Assembly (NCBI GenBank): GCA_013365365.1
Contig: JABVXU010000028.1
Coordinates: 186,001-250,000 of the forward strand
Length of the DNA stretch: 64,000 nt
Source of the DNA: Cruorifilaria tuberocauda
Taxonomy: Eukaryota; Nematoda; Chromadorea; Rhabditida; Onchocercidae
Direction: 5' to 3'
Within the stretch, counting starts at the first letter, position 1, and each line of letters begins with the position of its first letter. The translations under genes and the position numbers were made by a program. The notes under the pieces were generated by a model that did not search any database, had not been told where the DNA came from, and saw nothing but the letters and a program-made list of their open reading frames with translations. Shown in pieces: positions 27,138 through 40,198 of this stretch.

Positions 27138-29820
27138 ATAGATTTCCATTCCTTTGACAATATACATGAAATTCACCTCTCTCTCTCTCTCTTTCCCTCT
27201 CCCCTTCTCTCTATTCATCTTCATTTTTTTCCTTTTTCTTTTTCCCCTTTTAAAAACTTTTTTCCTCACGGAATCGAATTCACTGTTGTAAGTTTAAGGG
27301 AAAGAAATGATTGTCACTGATAAACATCAACAACAATTAATTATTATTAAGACAGCTGAAATTGAGTAAATAAAATATTCAATAGTATATTTAGAGATAT
27401 TGTCATATTTTTCTTGTATTTAAATTGGAATTTTATAAGCTTTAAAATTTAGAATTAATTCTAAAATAATAATTGATAGGTAATCGCATAAGACATCTAA
27501 TAAATAACTGATAATTTAAATAATATAAGACGGTATTTACAATATTTTTACAATTAAAATTTTCCCTTCATCATACCTTAATCGGTACTTGCCCATAACT
27601 ATTAAATTATATGATCAAACATTCAATTTTAACTATCAAAAAATAATTTAAGAGTTATTGAAAAAGTAATTCCGATTCATTCATGCACAATTCCTACTGC
27701 ATAATATCAATGTTACTCGAAAGAAATCCTGTAAATTCAATTCTTTGATGGAAAAGTAAAAATTAACAACTTAAAAGTAATTTAAAATATTTGAAAACAT
27801 AAAATAAACTAAACAATGTAATTGCGAAAAAAGAGAAGAAAATTCATTTAAGTGAAGTGAGAGGAAAAGATTGAGTAAATGTCTTGAAATGACTTTAAAG
27901 CAAATAATTCAAGCATGGAATTGAATTGAAGAAAGGAAGTAAATAAGACATTGATTGTATCGGAGGAAATCCCATTCTCGAAGCCGTAAATTGGAGGAAG
28001 AATGGATAGCCAACGTCCGTCTACCACGAATTAATTCCATTTTAACAACATTTCCAAATGGAACATTTCAAAGATGGAAATGTTGCAATTTCATTAAAGC
28101 ATTTAATAATTATATGCATAAATTTGAGAGAGAGAGAGAGAGAGGGAGCAAGAGAAAAAACACTTCCTTCCTAATAATTCCATAAAATGGTTTCCTCTTC
28201 CAATTAATTATTCGATTATTTTCTCTCACAATTAATTATTCACATATCATTTAGACAATTTATTGCAAAAAATACTTTAATGAAAATTGTATTTCTCTAC
28301 TAATATGAATATTTAAGCTAATACTATAATAACTTAGACAAATTTACAAATAAAGAAATTTTTTAATCATAAAAGTTTTGCACAATATTAGCTTCCAATC
28401 AGTTAGCTAATTTTTTATTTCGATCATGTTCATTACTCTTAGCTAGAAATTTAAGATTTAACAAAATTGAAACATTTCTTCAATTTACAATTCATACTAT
28501 TTAACGTTCCCTCAATTTTTATCATATCATTCCTTACATTTATTAATAAATAAATAGATGGAAGATGAAAAGCTTTCTTTCCTTTTGTATTTATTAATTT
28601 TTTAAATTGTGAAAAAGAGAGAGAGAGAGAGAGAGTGAAAAAAGGAAGCTCTCTTTAGCTAAGATAAGGGTAGATGTATTAAAGGAGAAAATGATGAATG
28701 AGAAGCTAAGCCTATCGGATATATTACTTCCATGTCAGAGGGATGAAAGAAACTTCGCCAGCAGCCAATGAAAATGGAAAATCGAATTTTGCTATCTATG
28801 TAAATTGAAGGGTGATATTGTGATTGTGCCCTAAAATGATATCTCCTCCCTCTCTCTTCCTTTCTTTATCCAAAATAAGCAAATTTCAGTCATTTTTTTC
28901 GTATAATGCATATTTAGTATGGAAAAGTTATCGATTGATTGATTGTGAATGAATTTTAGTGAAAAAGAAATAAGTAATTCTATTCTATGTGAAATACTAT
29001 TTTTCAAACTTATAGAAAACTTTTTTGCTTTTAAATAAATTCTATCGATTATTGATTTTTTCTTATTTTTTGAAGTATAAAATGTGTAAATTATGCATAG
29101 ATATCATATTACGAGTACTTAAATATTGAATATAATAAATTCATTTTCGAATTTTAAGTTTTCTATTTGAGAACAATCCTTTGAAGATAAATTTGAAAAT
29201 TGCAAAAATAAAAAATTCATGGGAAAAAGAAGAAAGAGAGAAAGAAAAGAAAAGATATTTACTAGCGATGAATATGAAGAAGGAAATAATGATTCCAATG
29301 TTCGATTCATTCCATTTCCTGCTTTCTTGAACAAAGAAGAATTACAAAAATAGTAAGAAAAGATAAAGGAGAAGAGATAGAGAGAGAAGTAGGAAAGTTA
29401 AAGAAAAGAATCGAATCATTAACTTCAATTCTTGAATATAAATTTTATTTGATAAAGTTATATATAGTTATCATATCAGAATTATTTTTAATTAATAAAT
29501 TGATGACTTAAAATTATATTCATTCAATATAAAATACGAATTATTCTAATTGAAATTATTAATATGAAAAATGGCATAAAAAAGTGATGAAATTAATAAT
29601 GGATTTTAATTTTCTGCCATAAGTCACAAATGAAGAATACACAGTGATAAGATAAGAGTGATAAGAAGTGATAAGCGTGATGGAATAGAGGAAAATTTAT
29701 GCATAAAGCAATGGTGAAAATAGTTGCAGTGATTTCGTTTGGATAAATATACTGAAGCATCGAATGGATGGATATGAATCCTCCAATTAAATAAATTAAT
29801 GATTTGCTGTGTTGTACAGA

Positions 29821-29850
29821 CACACACACACACACACACAGACAGACAGA
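29821..29850. repeat. CA microsatellite followed by GACA repeats
   Basis: Ten CA units are followed directly by GACAGACAGA. Simple repeat; no other feature nearby. Confidence 0.9.
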
Positions 29851-32322
29851 CTGATATCTGTGATAAGCTATCAGCTATTGAATGCAAATTTTTTTCCAAT
29901 GCGATTGCAAGTTAAATTAAAGGGACAGTTTAATTGCAACTAATCTTTTTGTTGATGAATTAAAGGAATCTTCTATTGCTTTCTTTTCTGATAAAATATT
30001 ACCAACCATTTATGGAAATAAGAATAAATATTAATAACAATTTATCATTCATTTATTTGTCATAAAATTTAACATAGTTTGGTAAACAAATGCTTATGGC
30101 TTAAAATATTTATGAGAAATATATGGCTGAAAATACATTACTTGGCTAACAATGTTTCCTCCATGATGATGTAATTTCTACGGTTAATTAGAAAGGTAAA
30201 GATGAAGAAGGCAAGTGGTAGATAGGAAAAAGATTCTTCGTAAGTATTAATTGACAATGTATCGTTTATTTGCTTGTTTTCTTTTTTTGATTTTATTCCA
30301 TGAATTTCCATTTATTTGTTGCAAATATGTTGAATTAAAGTAAAGATCATCTTGTTGATTATTGATTACTGTTATAGTTACTTTCATCACTGAGAATGAA
30401 ATTAAATGATATACTTCGTTTTTTTTCTTTTTAATCTCATTCTTTTTCTGGAAATTTTCAATCATTTTACATGATATGTAGATACTCTCAGTAATATAAC
30501 TCCCAGAAAAGAAACCGGATCACTAAACTAGAAGTTAAAAGGGAACCGGATATTTGGGATGAAAAAAGAATTGGGATATTACAGACTAAGAAAACTAGGA
30601 AAACAATTTTATTTGGAATATATTTTCCGTCACATCTATTTGTTCATTCCTTTATAAAATAGAATGACTTTGTTTGTCTGTTTACTTATCGGTTTGTTTA
30701 CTTACCAACAAAAGACAATGCAAAAAAACTAAAAGAAAATGGAATAAAACTTTTTAATTTATCTTTCATACATTTAACACATAAAACAAAGAAAAAAACC
30801 ACTTACATACATATATACTTCTCTCTGCTAGTCAAATAAATTAGCAAAATTTATTTATGATACAAATAAAACGTAATTCACATTGTTGTTGTTATATAAT
30901 AACAATGGATTATTTTTGCTACAATAAATAAACCAATAATGGCATCATAATTGCTTGTTTACCAATGAAAGTATAATAACAACAATAATAAAACTGGATA
31001 ATGAAGTTCCTTGTAAATGGAAGATTAAATTTTGGTACGATTAAGGAAATGTAGGATGAGATTATTTCCACGTAAATTTACAAACTCAAGATAAAATTCA
31101 AGTTCTCTTTTCCTTCTTACTATTCAAACTTTTTTCTTTCCATTCAATTTTATGGTTTGATCTCTCTTTTTTACTTAAAGTGAGTTATCGATTATAAAAT
31201 CATAAAAAAAATAAAATAATTACTTTTAAATTACGATGAGAGGAAGAGATGAAAAGCGAACGAAATGAAAGTGAAGAATGGAATTTTCACAATATATGAA
31301 AAGGAAAAATAATTACTTCAATTTTAATTTAAATGAATAAAATAATTTTGCTTCTCAGATTTAACAAATTAAAATGAAATTATCCCCTCTAATATCTTAA
31401 CTTTTTTCTCCAATTATTTTAATAAATTTGGGAAAGAAAGCAAAAGAAGCATGAAAAAATTATCAATGTAATTAAGCTATCATATAGTAATTACATTATT
31501 GTTCGAAGAATTTTAAGCAAGCAATAAATATTAAGGCAAAGAGTATCAAAAATTACAAAGGCAATAGCAAGATAAATATAGCAATTTGAATTTCATTTCT
31601 TCCATATTTTCATATGGAAAAATTAATGTAAGCGATAGTGTTGAAATGTAAAAAGAAAAAAATGAAAATGAAAATTGAAAAAAGCAAAAATCTTTTATGA
31701 AACGAAATAAAAGTAATCCATAAAAAGTTTTACAATAACAGTCATAGGACAATGTGATTCTGAAGCATATCTTATCTAACTTACGCTTTCTAATACCTAA
31801 TCAACTAATCTATCAGTTACCACTGATATTATTGTTTCTATCTTATTTTTTATCTTAACCAACCTGTATTTTATTAAACAGAAGAAATTTGAAACAAATA
31901 ACTGAAGAAAGATTGAATTTTAATGTGATTAAGATACTTTAAACAAAATAAACAAATGAATAAACAAGCAAATGAATAAATAAAGTGCAAAATTTCGAGT
32001 TAAAAGCTGAAATATTAAAAGAAAAAAATGAAGTGAACAAAATAAAAAAGGAAAAAAAAATCACAATATCATACACATAATTTTATCATTTCATTGATAA
32101 ATATATCACAAAAAGCTTTGATCACATAAAAACAAAGCATAAATTTTTATTTGAAATAATATACAATTGCAACTGATATAATTCATATTAGGAAATATGC
32201 AATAATTTTAATTTAATCAAAAAAGCCTTTAAATATAATGGAAAAGTTTCAATTTTATAAAATAATTTTTCAAAAAAGAATGGAAATTTGTTAAAACAGT
32301 GAAATTAAAGGATTCAATAAAT

Positions 32323-32328
32323 TTTATT
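32323..32328 (-). promoter_or_regulatory. Candidate polyadenylation signal AATAAA for the GPCR gene (long form)
   Basis: AATAAA on the minus strand lies about 155 bp after the stop codon at 32483-32485. The motif is common in AT-rich DNA, so the position is suggestive only. Confidence 0.3.
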
Positions 32329-32482
32329 ACAGTCAAAAATGAAGAAAAAGTCAAATTTTTAAATTAATTTGAATAGTAAAAAATATACAAAAATGTGAAA
32401 GTTTTTGCATTAATTAATTAATTAATAAAACTAATCAATTAGTAGCAAAATTTTTCTTCCAATGAAACAAAAAATGATGGAT

Positions 32483-33102
32483 CTATGATGTATCACTTGT
32501 CTGAAAGCCACTATCAGTTGTGTCATTGCCATCTTCCTCCAACATTCGTCGATCGCTGTTTGAACTTGGAATGATACCATTCTCTTTCACTAACATACCT
32601 GTCTCATCGGATAATTCCGGAATTCGAACTTGCATATCAGCGATTAATGTTGTTAACTCATCACTGGTGATAGAAACCGCATCACCGCTTACATGTGAAC
32701 CAACTGCGCCGGTCTGAAAATAGCAAAAATTAGGAAATTACACGCATTTTTCCTTTCTCATTTTGAAATTCTGAAGTTGAAGATAAAGGATTTCTTTTTT
32801 TCGACTGCTTCAATTTGAAGGAAGAATTATTATAAATCGTATGAGATGCGAACTTATGTCAAGTATAATTCATTATGAAGCATCGTTTTAAAGATCCGAA
32901 ACGAAGGGAAATTTGTATCCAACCTCTGTAATTGTATTTGAACTTTGTAGCTGAAGATAATTTTATAAACCTAATAAGTGCTGCAAAGTTATCGGAAAGA
33001 ATAAGCAAAGTTAAATGAAAGAGATCAACGGACCGAAGAATCATCGTCCAAATCACATACTGAACTTCCTCTTAACTGATTATGTGTCCATTTCTCCGCT
33101 TT
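32483..33102 (-). CDS. Candidate C-terminal tail exons of the neuropeptide GPCR
   Basis: Two exons, 33102-33034 (23 codons, GATTACAG acceptor, TCG|GTCCGT donor) and 32713-32483 (76 codons plus TAG, ATTTTCAG acceptor), join in phase 0 and are open in that frame only. They encode an acidic, Ser/Thr-rich tail with no hydrophobic segment (for example EEDGNDTTDSGFQTSDTS at the end). This fits a GPCR cytoplasmic tail with phosphorylation sites. The link to the seven-membrane exons is uncertain. Either the last core exon is cut at a weak GAA|GTTGAA donor (34553) one codon before its own stop, or at a good CAG|GTTAAG donor and passes through a 34-nt mini-exon at 33558-33525; both keep frame. Otherwise the tail is a separate gene end. 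Confidence 0.6.
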
Positions 33103-33500
33103 CTGTAATCTTTACATTATTAAATACTAAAACAACAAAGAGTACCATCAAATCTTAACATTCTCAGTTGCTCTCGTCTACTCATGAAACTAGACGAATC
33201 TTTTCTTCTTTTCAGCAAAAGAACTTATTCACATGATTGAGTCATTTTATATAATTAATATTTATATTAAGAAAAATACTTATCACAATTTCAATTTCTT
33301 CCATATATGATATGTCTTCTTTACTGTTATTTAATCTCTTCACTTCATAATGTCAAATTCCAATCAAATAATCCTCAAATTTCTCTCCTCAGGGGAGAAA
33401 AGATTGCTAAACACTGGCTTATTGTATAACCGATATTGATTATCTCATATATATCTGGTGACTCTCGTCGACTATCCCATGTACATTCACATCATTGCAT

Positions 33501-33538
33501 GTCTAGGCGGTGTTTGTTAAATACCGCCCGATATAGAC
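33501..33538. repeat. Imperfect GC-rich hairpin inside a local GC-richer island
   Basis: GTCTA-GGCGGT (33501-33511) pairs with ACCGCC (33523-33528) and, after a 5-nt bulge, TAGAC (33534-33538). The surrounding 33470-33780 is visibly less AT-rich than the neighbourhood. It overlaps the possible mini-exon of the GPCR tail, so it may be coding-related rather than an RNA structure. Confidence 0.45.
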
Positions 33539-34543
33539 GATATGATATCAAATCTACCCTGCTTCTATCACAATCAGTCTGATCCCTATGATCCGTTATC
33601 TCATTAACAATCCAAGATTATATTCCAGTAACATTCCAGTATGGACGTGGCTTTCAGTACCCGTCGATTATGCTAACACCCAAATAACAAATGTTCACGA
33701 CAACATATTTATATACATTATAAAGTGTCCCGTAGAACTGGGAAGTAAGCATTTTGTCCCATACATTTAAATCATTGAGAACTCGTAGAATCATGAATTA
33801 TTCTTGTAATTATGTTTGGTTCTGTTTACTATCAAAATAATCTAATCGCCTTTTTTCGTATATTCATTTACTACGTTTTTTAAATTTATTTTATGTAAAT
33901 TAAATGCTTGCTTTCTGCAATTATTCATTGTTCTCTGTAATTTTGTTTTTTCGGTATGAAAAACTGAATTGATTTGTTTTAAAATTAACGTTTAAAAAAA
34001 ATTGCCGCGGAATATATGGCGTGCAAATTTGATTTATTGTTTGACTCGGAATTTCAGTCTTTTCATATATAAGTTTACAACAAATTTTTTAAACTTATAC
34101 TTTCCACATCAGAGGATTTGTTGCTGAATGATAAATAAACAATAACAGTTTATCTTTGAAATAAATTCCAGAAATTAAACTTTTAAAAATTCATTTTTTT
34201 AGTTTGAACACTTCATCTGGGCTGTTATTGTTAATGTTTCAATTTTTACTATGCTTAATGCAACAGGTATCTTTTGAAATAACATTTTTTTGCTTATTTA
34301 ATAAGAAGTGAAACTGAAATGAAAGAGGAAGTGGAATTTCTATAGGATTTTTCTATTTTATATTCACTTATAAATTGTTAATTGTCGTTGTAATTTTCCG
34401 AAGTCTCTTTAATGTTTTGACAATTGAATTTGGAACTTAAATTCACTTTTATTTCACTTTTGCTTCTTTCTGAACATTTATTCTTATCATATTTCAAGTT
34501 TCTGATGTGTTAGAAAGTAATGAGAAAGGCGATTTATCAAATA

Positions 34544-37500
34544 TCATTCAACTTCAAGCGGCTCTTCACGTATGCTATTTGTTTCACGGTAAAAACAACA
34601 TATTAACCTTCTTAACCTGCATAATGTCTTCCTCATTAATTCAATGAACAATGGATTCAGGAGTGCATATAAAATTGGATTCCAAACATTATTTGCCATC
34701 GCTACCCTGCAAAAATGTCAGTGAAATTATTAGGAATGAAATCGTTTCTAGAAAAGTCATCAGTTATAATTTCGCTGTTCAATTTGATATATCATTGTCA
34801 AACAATGGAATCTTTTATTATATGATAACAGTGATGTAACTAGTACTTGTGATAATTCTGTGATAACAGTGATGTAACTTGTAGCAACTTGTGCTTGTGA
34901 TAATTGTATGATGACAATAATTTAACTTGTACTTATGATAATTATGTTATAAGGAATGCAGCGGTAGGTTTTAAATTTTGGGAAATTTAGTTGTAGCATA
35001 AAGATAATTGTAATAATATTTTCTACGAGTAATGGATTAATTGATTAATTGATTACTACTAACTTTTGTTTATTTGGTGATAGCTGTATGTATTATTTAC
35101 TATTTTTATCATTTATCCTTTTTGTACATCATAAAAGATAAATGACAATTTTAACGTATCATGAGAAAATTTTAAAATATCATGAGAAAGTGATAATGAA
35201 AAATAATTGTTTTTGTTCTTTCCTTCCTTAATAAATTTATAATATAAATAAACGTTAAGTATAATTTATATGTTGTAAAAGTTATTTATAGTACTAATTT
35301 AATGAACGGAAAAAATTGAATAATTATTTATAAGAATTTACGTAACATACCAATGAGTAAATAAATTGATAAGATAGATATTGTTGACGCCATCATTACG
35401 CTCAAATAAGCTTTCATCAAATTCCATTAATAATGAAACAATATTATGAGGAAGCCATGATACGGCGAACAGTACAACCATACTAACCAGTAATATTGTA
35501 TTACGCCTAGCATTTGCGACTAATTCGTTTCGTAAACGATCCTATAAAATTGTAAAAAAAGAGGTAAAAATAATTCAAAAATGAAATGCTAATTTTAAAG
35601 TTAAATGAAAAATAATCAATTTATCTTCATCATTTTCTTAATAATTATGTTTTAAAAATTACAAGAAAAGCAGGGGATATTTGTTTAAGTTACTTGAATT
35701 ATTAGTAGACTACTTGTTAAGATAATATAATTTAAGTAATGGGATTAATGAAGTTTGATAATAGAATCTTCCCATCTTTTCTAGCACTTTGTTGATTTTA
35801 AGTCTGTTGTACCATATCATTTGAGGTATGTATTTGAAACCAAAATAAGTTGAAAATGTATCAGAAAATTCGTGTAAGTTGGAATGAAATCGCAAACAAA
35901 TATGAAAATTAGAATATACAATTATGATTAGAATAATTTATTATTTTGATGTAAAATTCAATCAATTGTTTACTTACCTGATTTTCTTTGAAAGTATTAA
36001 TACCGGATTTTCTCTTGCAATCAAACAAATCATTGTTTGGACTTTCAGTTAAACGTGCTGACGCCATAACTATTGAACGTTCTTTTAAGCGCCTAAAGTT
36101 ACCTTTTAAATATATTTTGAAACCTTTAAATGTATTTAGTAAGGAAATATTGATCTCTTGAGAAAATTATTTTTGAATTGCTGCACTGATTTCTCGGTTT
36201 AGTGGAATGATCATTTTTCTTGCTGATAAAAATAAATAACAGCATCTTCTGTGATGCTTTTTACGGATACGTGTCTGTACGCTTTATACTGCTTGTATTG
36301 AAAATTAAGAAATGTAGCTTATTAGATTTAAATAGAACTTGAATCTATAAGTCTATATTACTAATCCGGAATAAATGATCATTTGATTCAAAAGAAATCG
36401 TTAACTTAGAATTATCGGTGAGCTAAGTTATACGATATCCATCCCATTTATAACTCCGGTTAGTACACGGACAACGTGATTAACCTTATTCCGGTTAGTA
36501 TGCATCGATATCACTTTGACTTGATTGAAATTAGGGAAATACTTTACATGATCTTGTTCGATGTTCGCTTTCGTAGCTCAGCAAAAATATGATAATAGCA
36601 AATGAACATAACTGTTAGTGGAATTATGAATTGAACCACAAAAACAAATATCTATAAGGAATAAACTTTTCATATTTATACCAGCTATTTCGATTTTTTT
36701 TCTCTCTTTATTTCCTTCTCTCTCTCTCTCTCTCAAAATTTCTTGTGATTTTGAAAATCTTTTTGAAATTTGATTTACATAGTGATTTATAGAGATATTT
36801 AAATTTGATATTAACGCATCTTTTATTAATTTCATATTTTATACGATCATTTTTATTTCAGAAATCATTTCAAAATTGTTTGAAAATGAGAAATTAAAAA
36901 AGTATTAATTTTTATCAAATAATAAGATAATATTAGTTGCACTGAAGAGGGATATCAGAATTGTTCGCTTTTCAAGTTGAATTAATTTTTACATTCTTAT
37001 TGAATTTTTTGATGTAATATTTGAAATACAATAAGTTAATAACCAACCGTATAAACGGTTCTAAGACGAGAACTTGGCCAATTTTCGGTACAGAACTGTC
37101 CACAAATTCCGTCAACAACAATAAGATCCATGTAGGTTGCATATGGAAGCGTTGAAATGATTGATAATGTCCAAAGAACGATCGTTATATACTTCGATCG
37201 CTGCAATTGAAAGTTGCGTTTTATTATTTTTCTGCTTCCATTTTCAGACAAAATTATTGTATTACTTTGCTAGCTTCATTTGTTTACCTTTAATATTTCT
37301 ATTTGTTTATTTCATAAACAAATCCCTTAATCAAAGCAGAAAACTATTGTGATTGTTTTCAAATTATATAATTAAATGATAAAGTATTGTTTTTTTTCTT
37401 TTTTTACTTTTGTTTTAATTAACAGCCAGCCAGTCAGGTATTTTTTCCTCTTTATTTAAACAGAAATTAAGAATTTATTAGAAATTTTTATCATATTGAT

Positions 37501-39118
37501 TTTTGTTAAGATTTTTTAGAAAGAAAAACAAATTTTTCAATTTTAAAAGCAATCTTTTTAAATGAAACTTAAATTTAAATGAAAATGAAAGTATTCTGTA
37601 CATTCATTTGCTTTCTTTTCAAATTTTCTAATAAATTAGTTTTTTAGAAATTGTAAACAAATTTAAAGTTATATCAAAAAGTGAGAAAGATTTTTTCGCA
37701 ATCACTATCAAAAAGTTTCGCATTATAGTAAAACTTTCTTATAACTTTCTAAAATGTCAGTAATATGATCTCTATTTAGGCTATCTGCTAATCGATCTGT
37801 GTTTTTTGGTATTTTTTTCAATTTAACAAAGCATTGTTATCAGAAATGAAATATTTCGTCGATGCATATCAGTTCAAATATGATATCTTTTATGCATGAA
37901 AATATAAAATTATTTTATTTTTGTTAATAAATCATAGCAACAACAAAATCCACGGATTAACTAGGATGTGATATTCATATTTATCCAGGATTTTATATCT
38001 TTCATAGTTCTTTATTAGTAAAATCCTATCTATCAACATATGTTAAAACTCTTCTTATTAAAAATCCTCTTAGCTTTTTGATAATATCAAAAATTTCATT
38101 TAACAAATTGTTGCTTGTGAATTTTCTTTTATCATTCACTGATAAGATAAGTATTAATGCAACTGTTCATGATTTTAATAATATTTACTCTCAACTGTCG
38201 TTGAAAAATTAAAGAATTCAAATACTTTTCTTCCAGAAATGAAAAAGAAAGAATAATGGTTAATTAATTAATTAGCTAATTTTGATAGAGGAAAAGAAAC
38301 GAACAGTTTTATTAATAATTCTCCTCGTTGGTAAAATCACCATAATATACCTATCAACAGAAATAGCACACAAACTAAAGCTACCGATGAATACCGCGAT
38401 TCCTTGCATCCACGGAAGTCCGTGACACATCGCCGAACCAAAATACCAATTTTTGTAAACATTGGTAATCGGTGTAATTGGCAATGAAAAGATGCATACA
38501 ACTAAATCAGCGCTAGCTAAATTCAATATGAACATATTCTGAAATTTTAAAATTTAGTAATTCATTTGAATATTCCACTTTTGAAAATTAAAAAAGAAAT
38601 TATCAAAGAATTTCAAACTTTCTAAGAAATTTATTTCATATCAATTAATCAGAAATAGATTAATGACAAATGATAGTATAATATAAATGATTAAGTAAAC
38701 AAATCATCTTTTTTTCTTATATCCCATCGTTTTTACATACATTAAAATATCTCACTTTCTTTTAATTAATTAATCTATTGATTTTAATTACAAATGGATA
38801 TGTCTGATATAATTTTCAATGCTCAAAATATTCGTAGGGAAGTATACGTTGAATAATTCAAAGACATTACTAATAAATTATAAAATCATTTGTTACTAAG
38901 CAGTGTTATTATTTTTATCCATTTATTTATCATTGAAAAAGATATCAAGAAAAGAAAGAGTAATAAATAAGTACTTGTACTGTTTGAAGTTTTCGATGTG
39001 ATAAAGTAAGACATATCACCAAGACATTTCCTATTACACCTAAGACGAGTATAAGTAAATATGCTATTGCAAATGGTATAATTGCATGAATATCCATTGA
39101 TGGATCATGAAATTTGTC
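34544..39118 (-). CDS. Class A neuropeptide G-protein-coupled receptor (NPY/short neuropeptide F receptor-like), seven-membrane core
   Basis: Seven exons join in frame: 39118-38975, 38538-38305, 37200-37048, 36651-36548, 36092-35978, 35541-35351 and 34706-34544. They give 367 codons plus TGA. TM1 carries GNVLV; TM2 [17 protein letters not shown]1 has NVYKNWYFG and the disulphide Cys ([10 protein letters not shown]). TM3 ends in SVDRYIMV with Pro seven residues after the Arg; ECL2 has FCTENW. TM5 is [18 protein letters not shown]6 contains SWLPHN, and TM7 [13 protein letters not shown] fits NPxxY. Helix 8 has Cys pairs that could be palmitoylated. The NxFxxNLAxxD, W-x-FG and FC-E-W motifs are typical of invertebrate NPY/sNPF-type receptors, which sense neuropeptides at the neuronal membrane and signal through G proteins. 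The exon 2 donor is the least certain (ACT|GTTCGT at 38305); a better-looking AG|GTATAT site upstream would break the ICL2 frame. The start Met is not in these exons. The ligand and exact npr orthologue cannot be read from the sequence. Confidence 0.92.
34822..34943. repeat. Three degenerate tandem copies of a ~40-bp unit in a GPCR intron
   Basis: The phrase TGATAACAGTGATGTAACT ... CTTGTGATAATT occurs at 34822-34859, 34861-34904 and, more diverged, 34909-34943. It lies just beyond the acceptor side of the TM7 exon, in the intron between 34706 and 35351. Confidence 0.7.
36717..36734. repeat. CT microsatellite in a GPCR intron
   Basis: About nine CT units lie between the exons encoding TM4 and TM5. 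Confidence 0.9.
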
Positions 39119-40132
39119 CTAAAATGATAATTCATCCATAAATTATCATTCATTTATGTTTAATTTTTTATGTAATAAACTTGAAATGGAAAAACACAAA
39201 AAACAAAGATAATGAAATTATAGCGAACAAAATAAAATTAATTTGCTCAAGATTTTATTGTCATTTAATGTTATTTTTATTTTCTTATTAACGTTAACGC
39301 TATTATTAATATTATTATTCTTATCATATTCATTTTGTTATTATTATATTATTATTCATAAAACTCTTCATTTTTCCAATTTAAAATTAAAAATTATCAT
39401 TTCAGGTAAATTATTCGAATTCTTTTCATTCAAAATTACTAATATGAAGGATTTATAATTTGAAATATCAAAGTGAAAAAATATTTTGATATTTTCAAAT
39501 CAACCAATATATTTTGTTGTAGCTTTTAAAAGAGAGTGCATTTCGGAGTAATCAACAATGCGATTCTTTTTTTGCTATACAAGCAATATCTTATCATTTT
39601 AATTCTTTTTTTACGATTGAAAAAAACTAATTTCTTGAGAGGAATTCATGTCATCTAATTTTTTTTCTTTTGATTAAAAAAATAAAAACTTCCTACACAT
39701 CACTTTCCGTCAATTTTGTTTCTTGAAAAGTGCAATTGTAGCATTTTTTTTTCGTTTCTGAATGAGAAAAAAAACGTCATCATTTCCAATGAATTTAAAT
39801 TAATACAATACGATAATAGCAATTGATTTCCAATTGATTGTTCAGATCTTATTATTAGGAATTTTTGTAAGTATAGAAAAACTGTTAAGGCGAGAAATGG
39901 TTTTTAAAAAATAAGAGTGAAAAGTTAAAATAGGCTAAAAAAGCACATTTTAAAGAACTACTGAAAAACTTTGGTCTTTAAGTTTTTTAATATTAAAAAA
40001 GACTATCAAACCTTTTTATGTAAAATTATTAGATATAATTGGAAATAATAAGAAAGAAAAGAGCAAAGTATTTTGTTTAAAAATTAATAAAACTAATCAT
40101 ATTATATGAAAAATAGGATGATCATGATTAAC

Positions 40133-40198
40133 CGTGTAGATGATGCATTTCATGATATTCAAGTGAACATTGTCAAGTGTCGCTGAATTCGTTCGCAT
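40133..40198 (-). CDS. Candidate first coding exon of the neuropeptide GPCR (22 codons)
   Basis: An ATG at 40198 opens 22 codons (MRTNSATLDNVHLNIMKCII...) that end at an ACG|GTTAAT donor in phase 0. That is the phase needed by the TM1 exon at 39118. An in-frame TGA lies 24-26 bases upstream of the ATG, and a possible trans-splice acceptor (TTCTCACTGATAACAG) lies about 28 bases upstream. The encoded stretch would be the extracellular N-terminus. There is no signal peptide, which is usual for class A receptors. The donor is not a strong one, so an alternative first exon elsewhere is quite possible. Confidence 0.35.

Larger units (their letters stand above)
24123..32482. other. Intergenic or 5' intron region with no recognised gene
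   Basis: About 8.4 kb separate the first visible exon of the UNC-73/Trio-like gene from the last exon of the GPCR gene. The missing first exon(s) and the promoter of the UNC-73-like gene probably lie here. It contains CT repeats (27177-27192), GA repeats (28126-28145, 28616-28635), a CA/GACA microsatellite (29821-29850), a tRNA-like element (about 27068-27137, minus) and a GC-richer patch at 28660-28790. Short open frames exist, but none shows a recognisable domain. Confidence 0.55.

Noticed and set aside
29593..29899. Cys/Val-rich frames over the CA repeat
   Set aside because: The peptides are translations of the CA microsatellite and its flanks.
32520..32717. Plus-strand open frame of 65 codons
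   Set aside because: It is the antisense shadow of the GPCR tail exon, which has a proper acceptor and stop on the minus strand.
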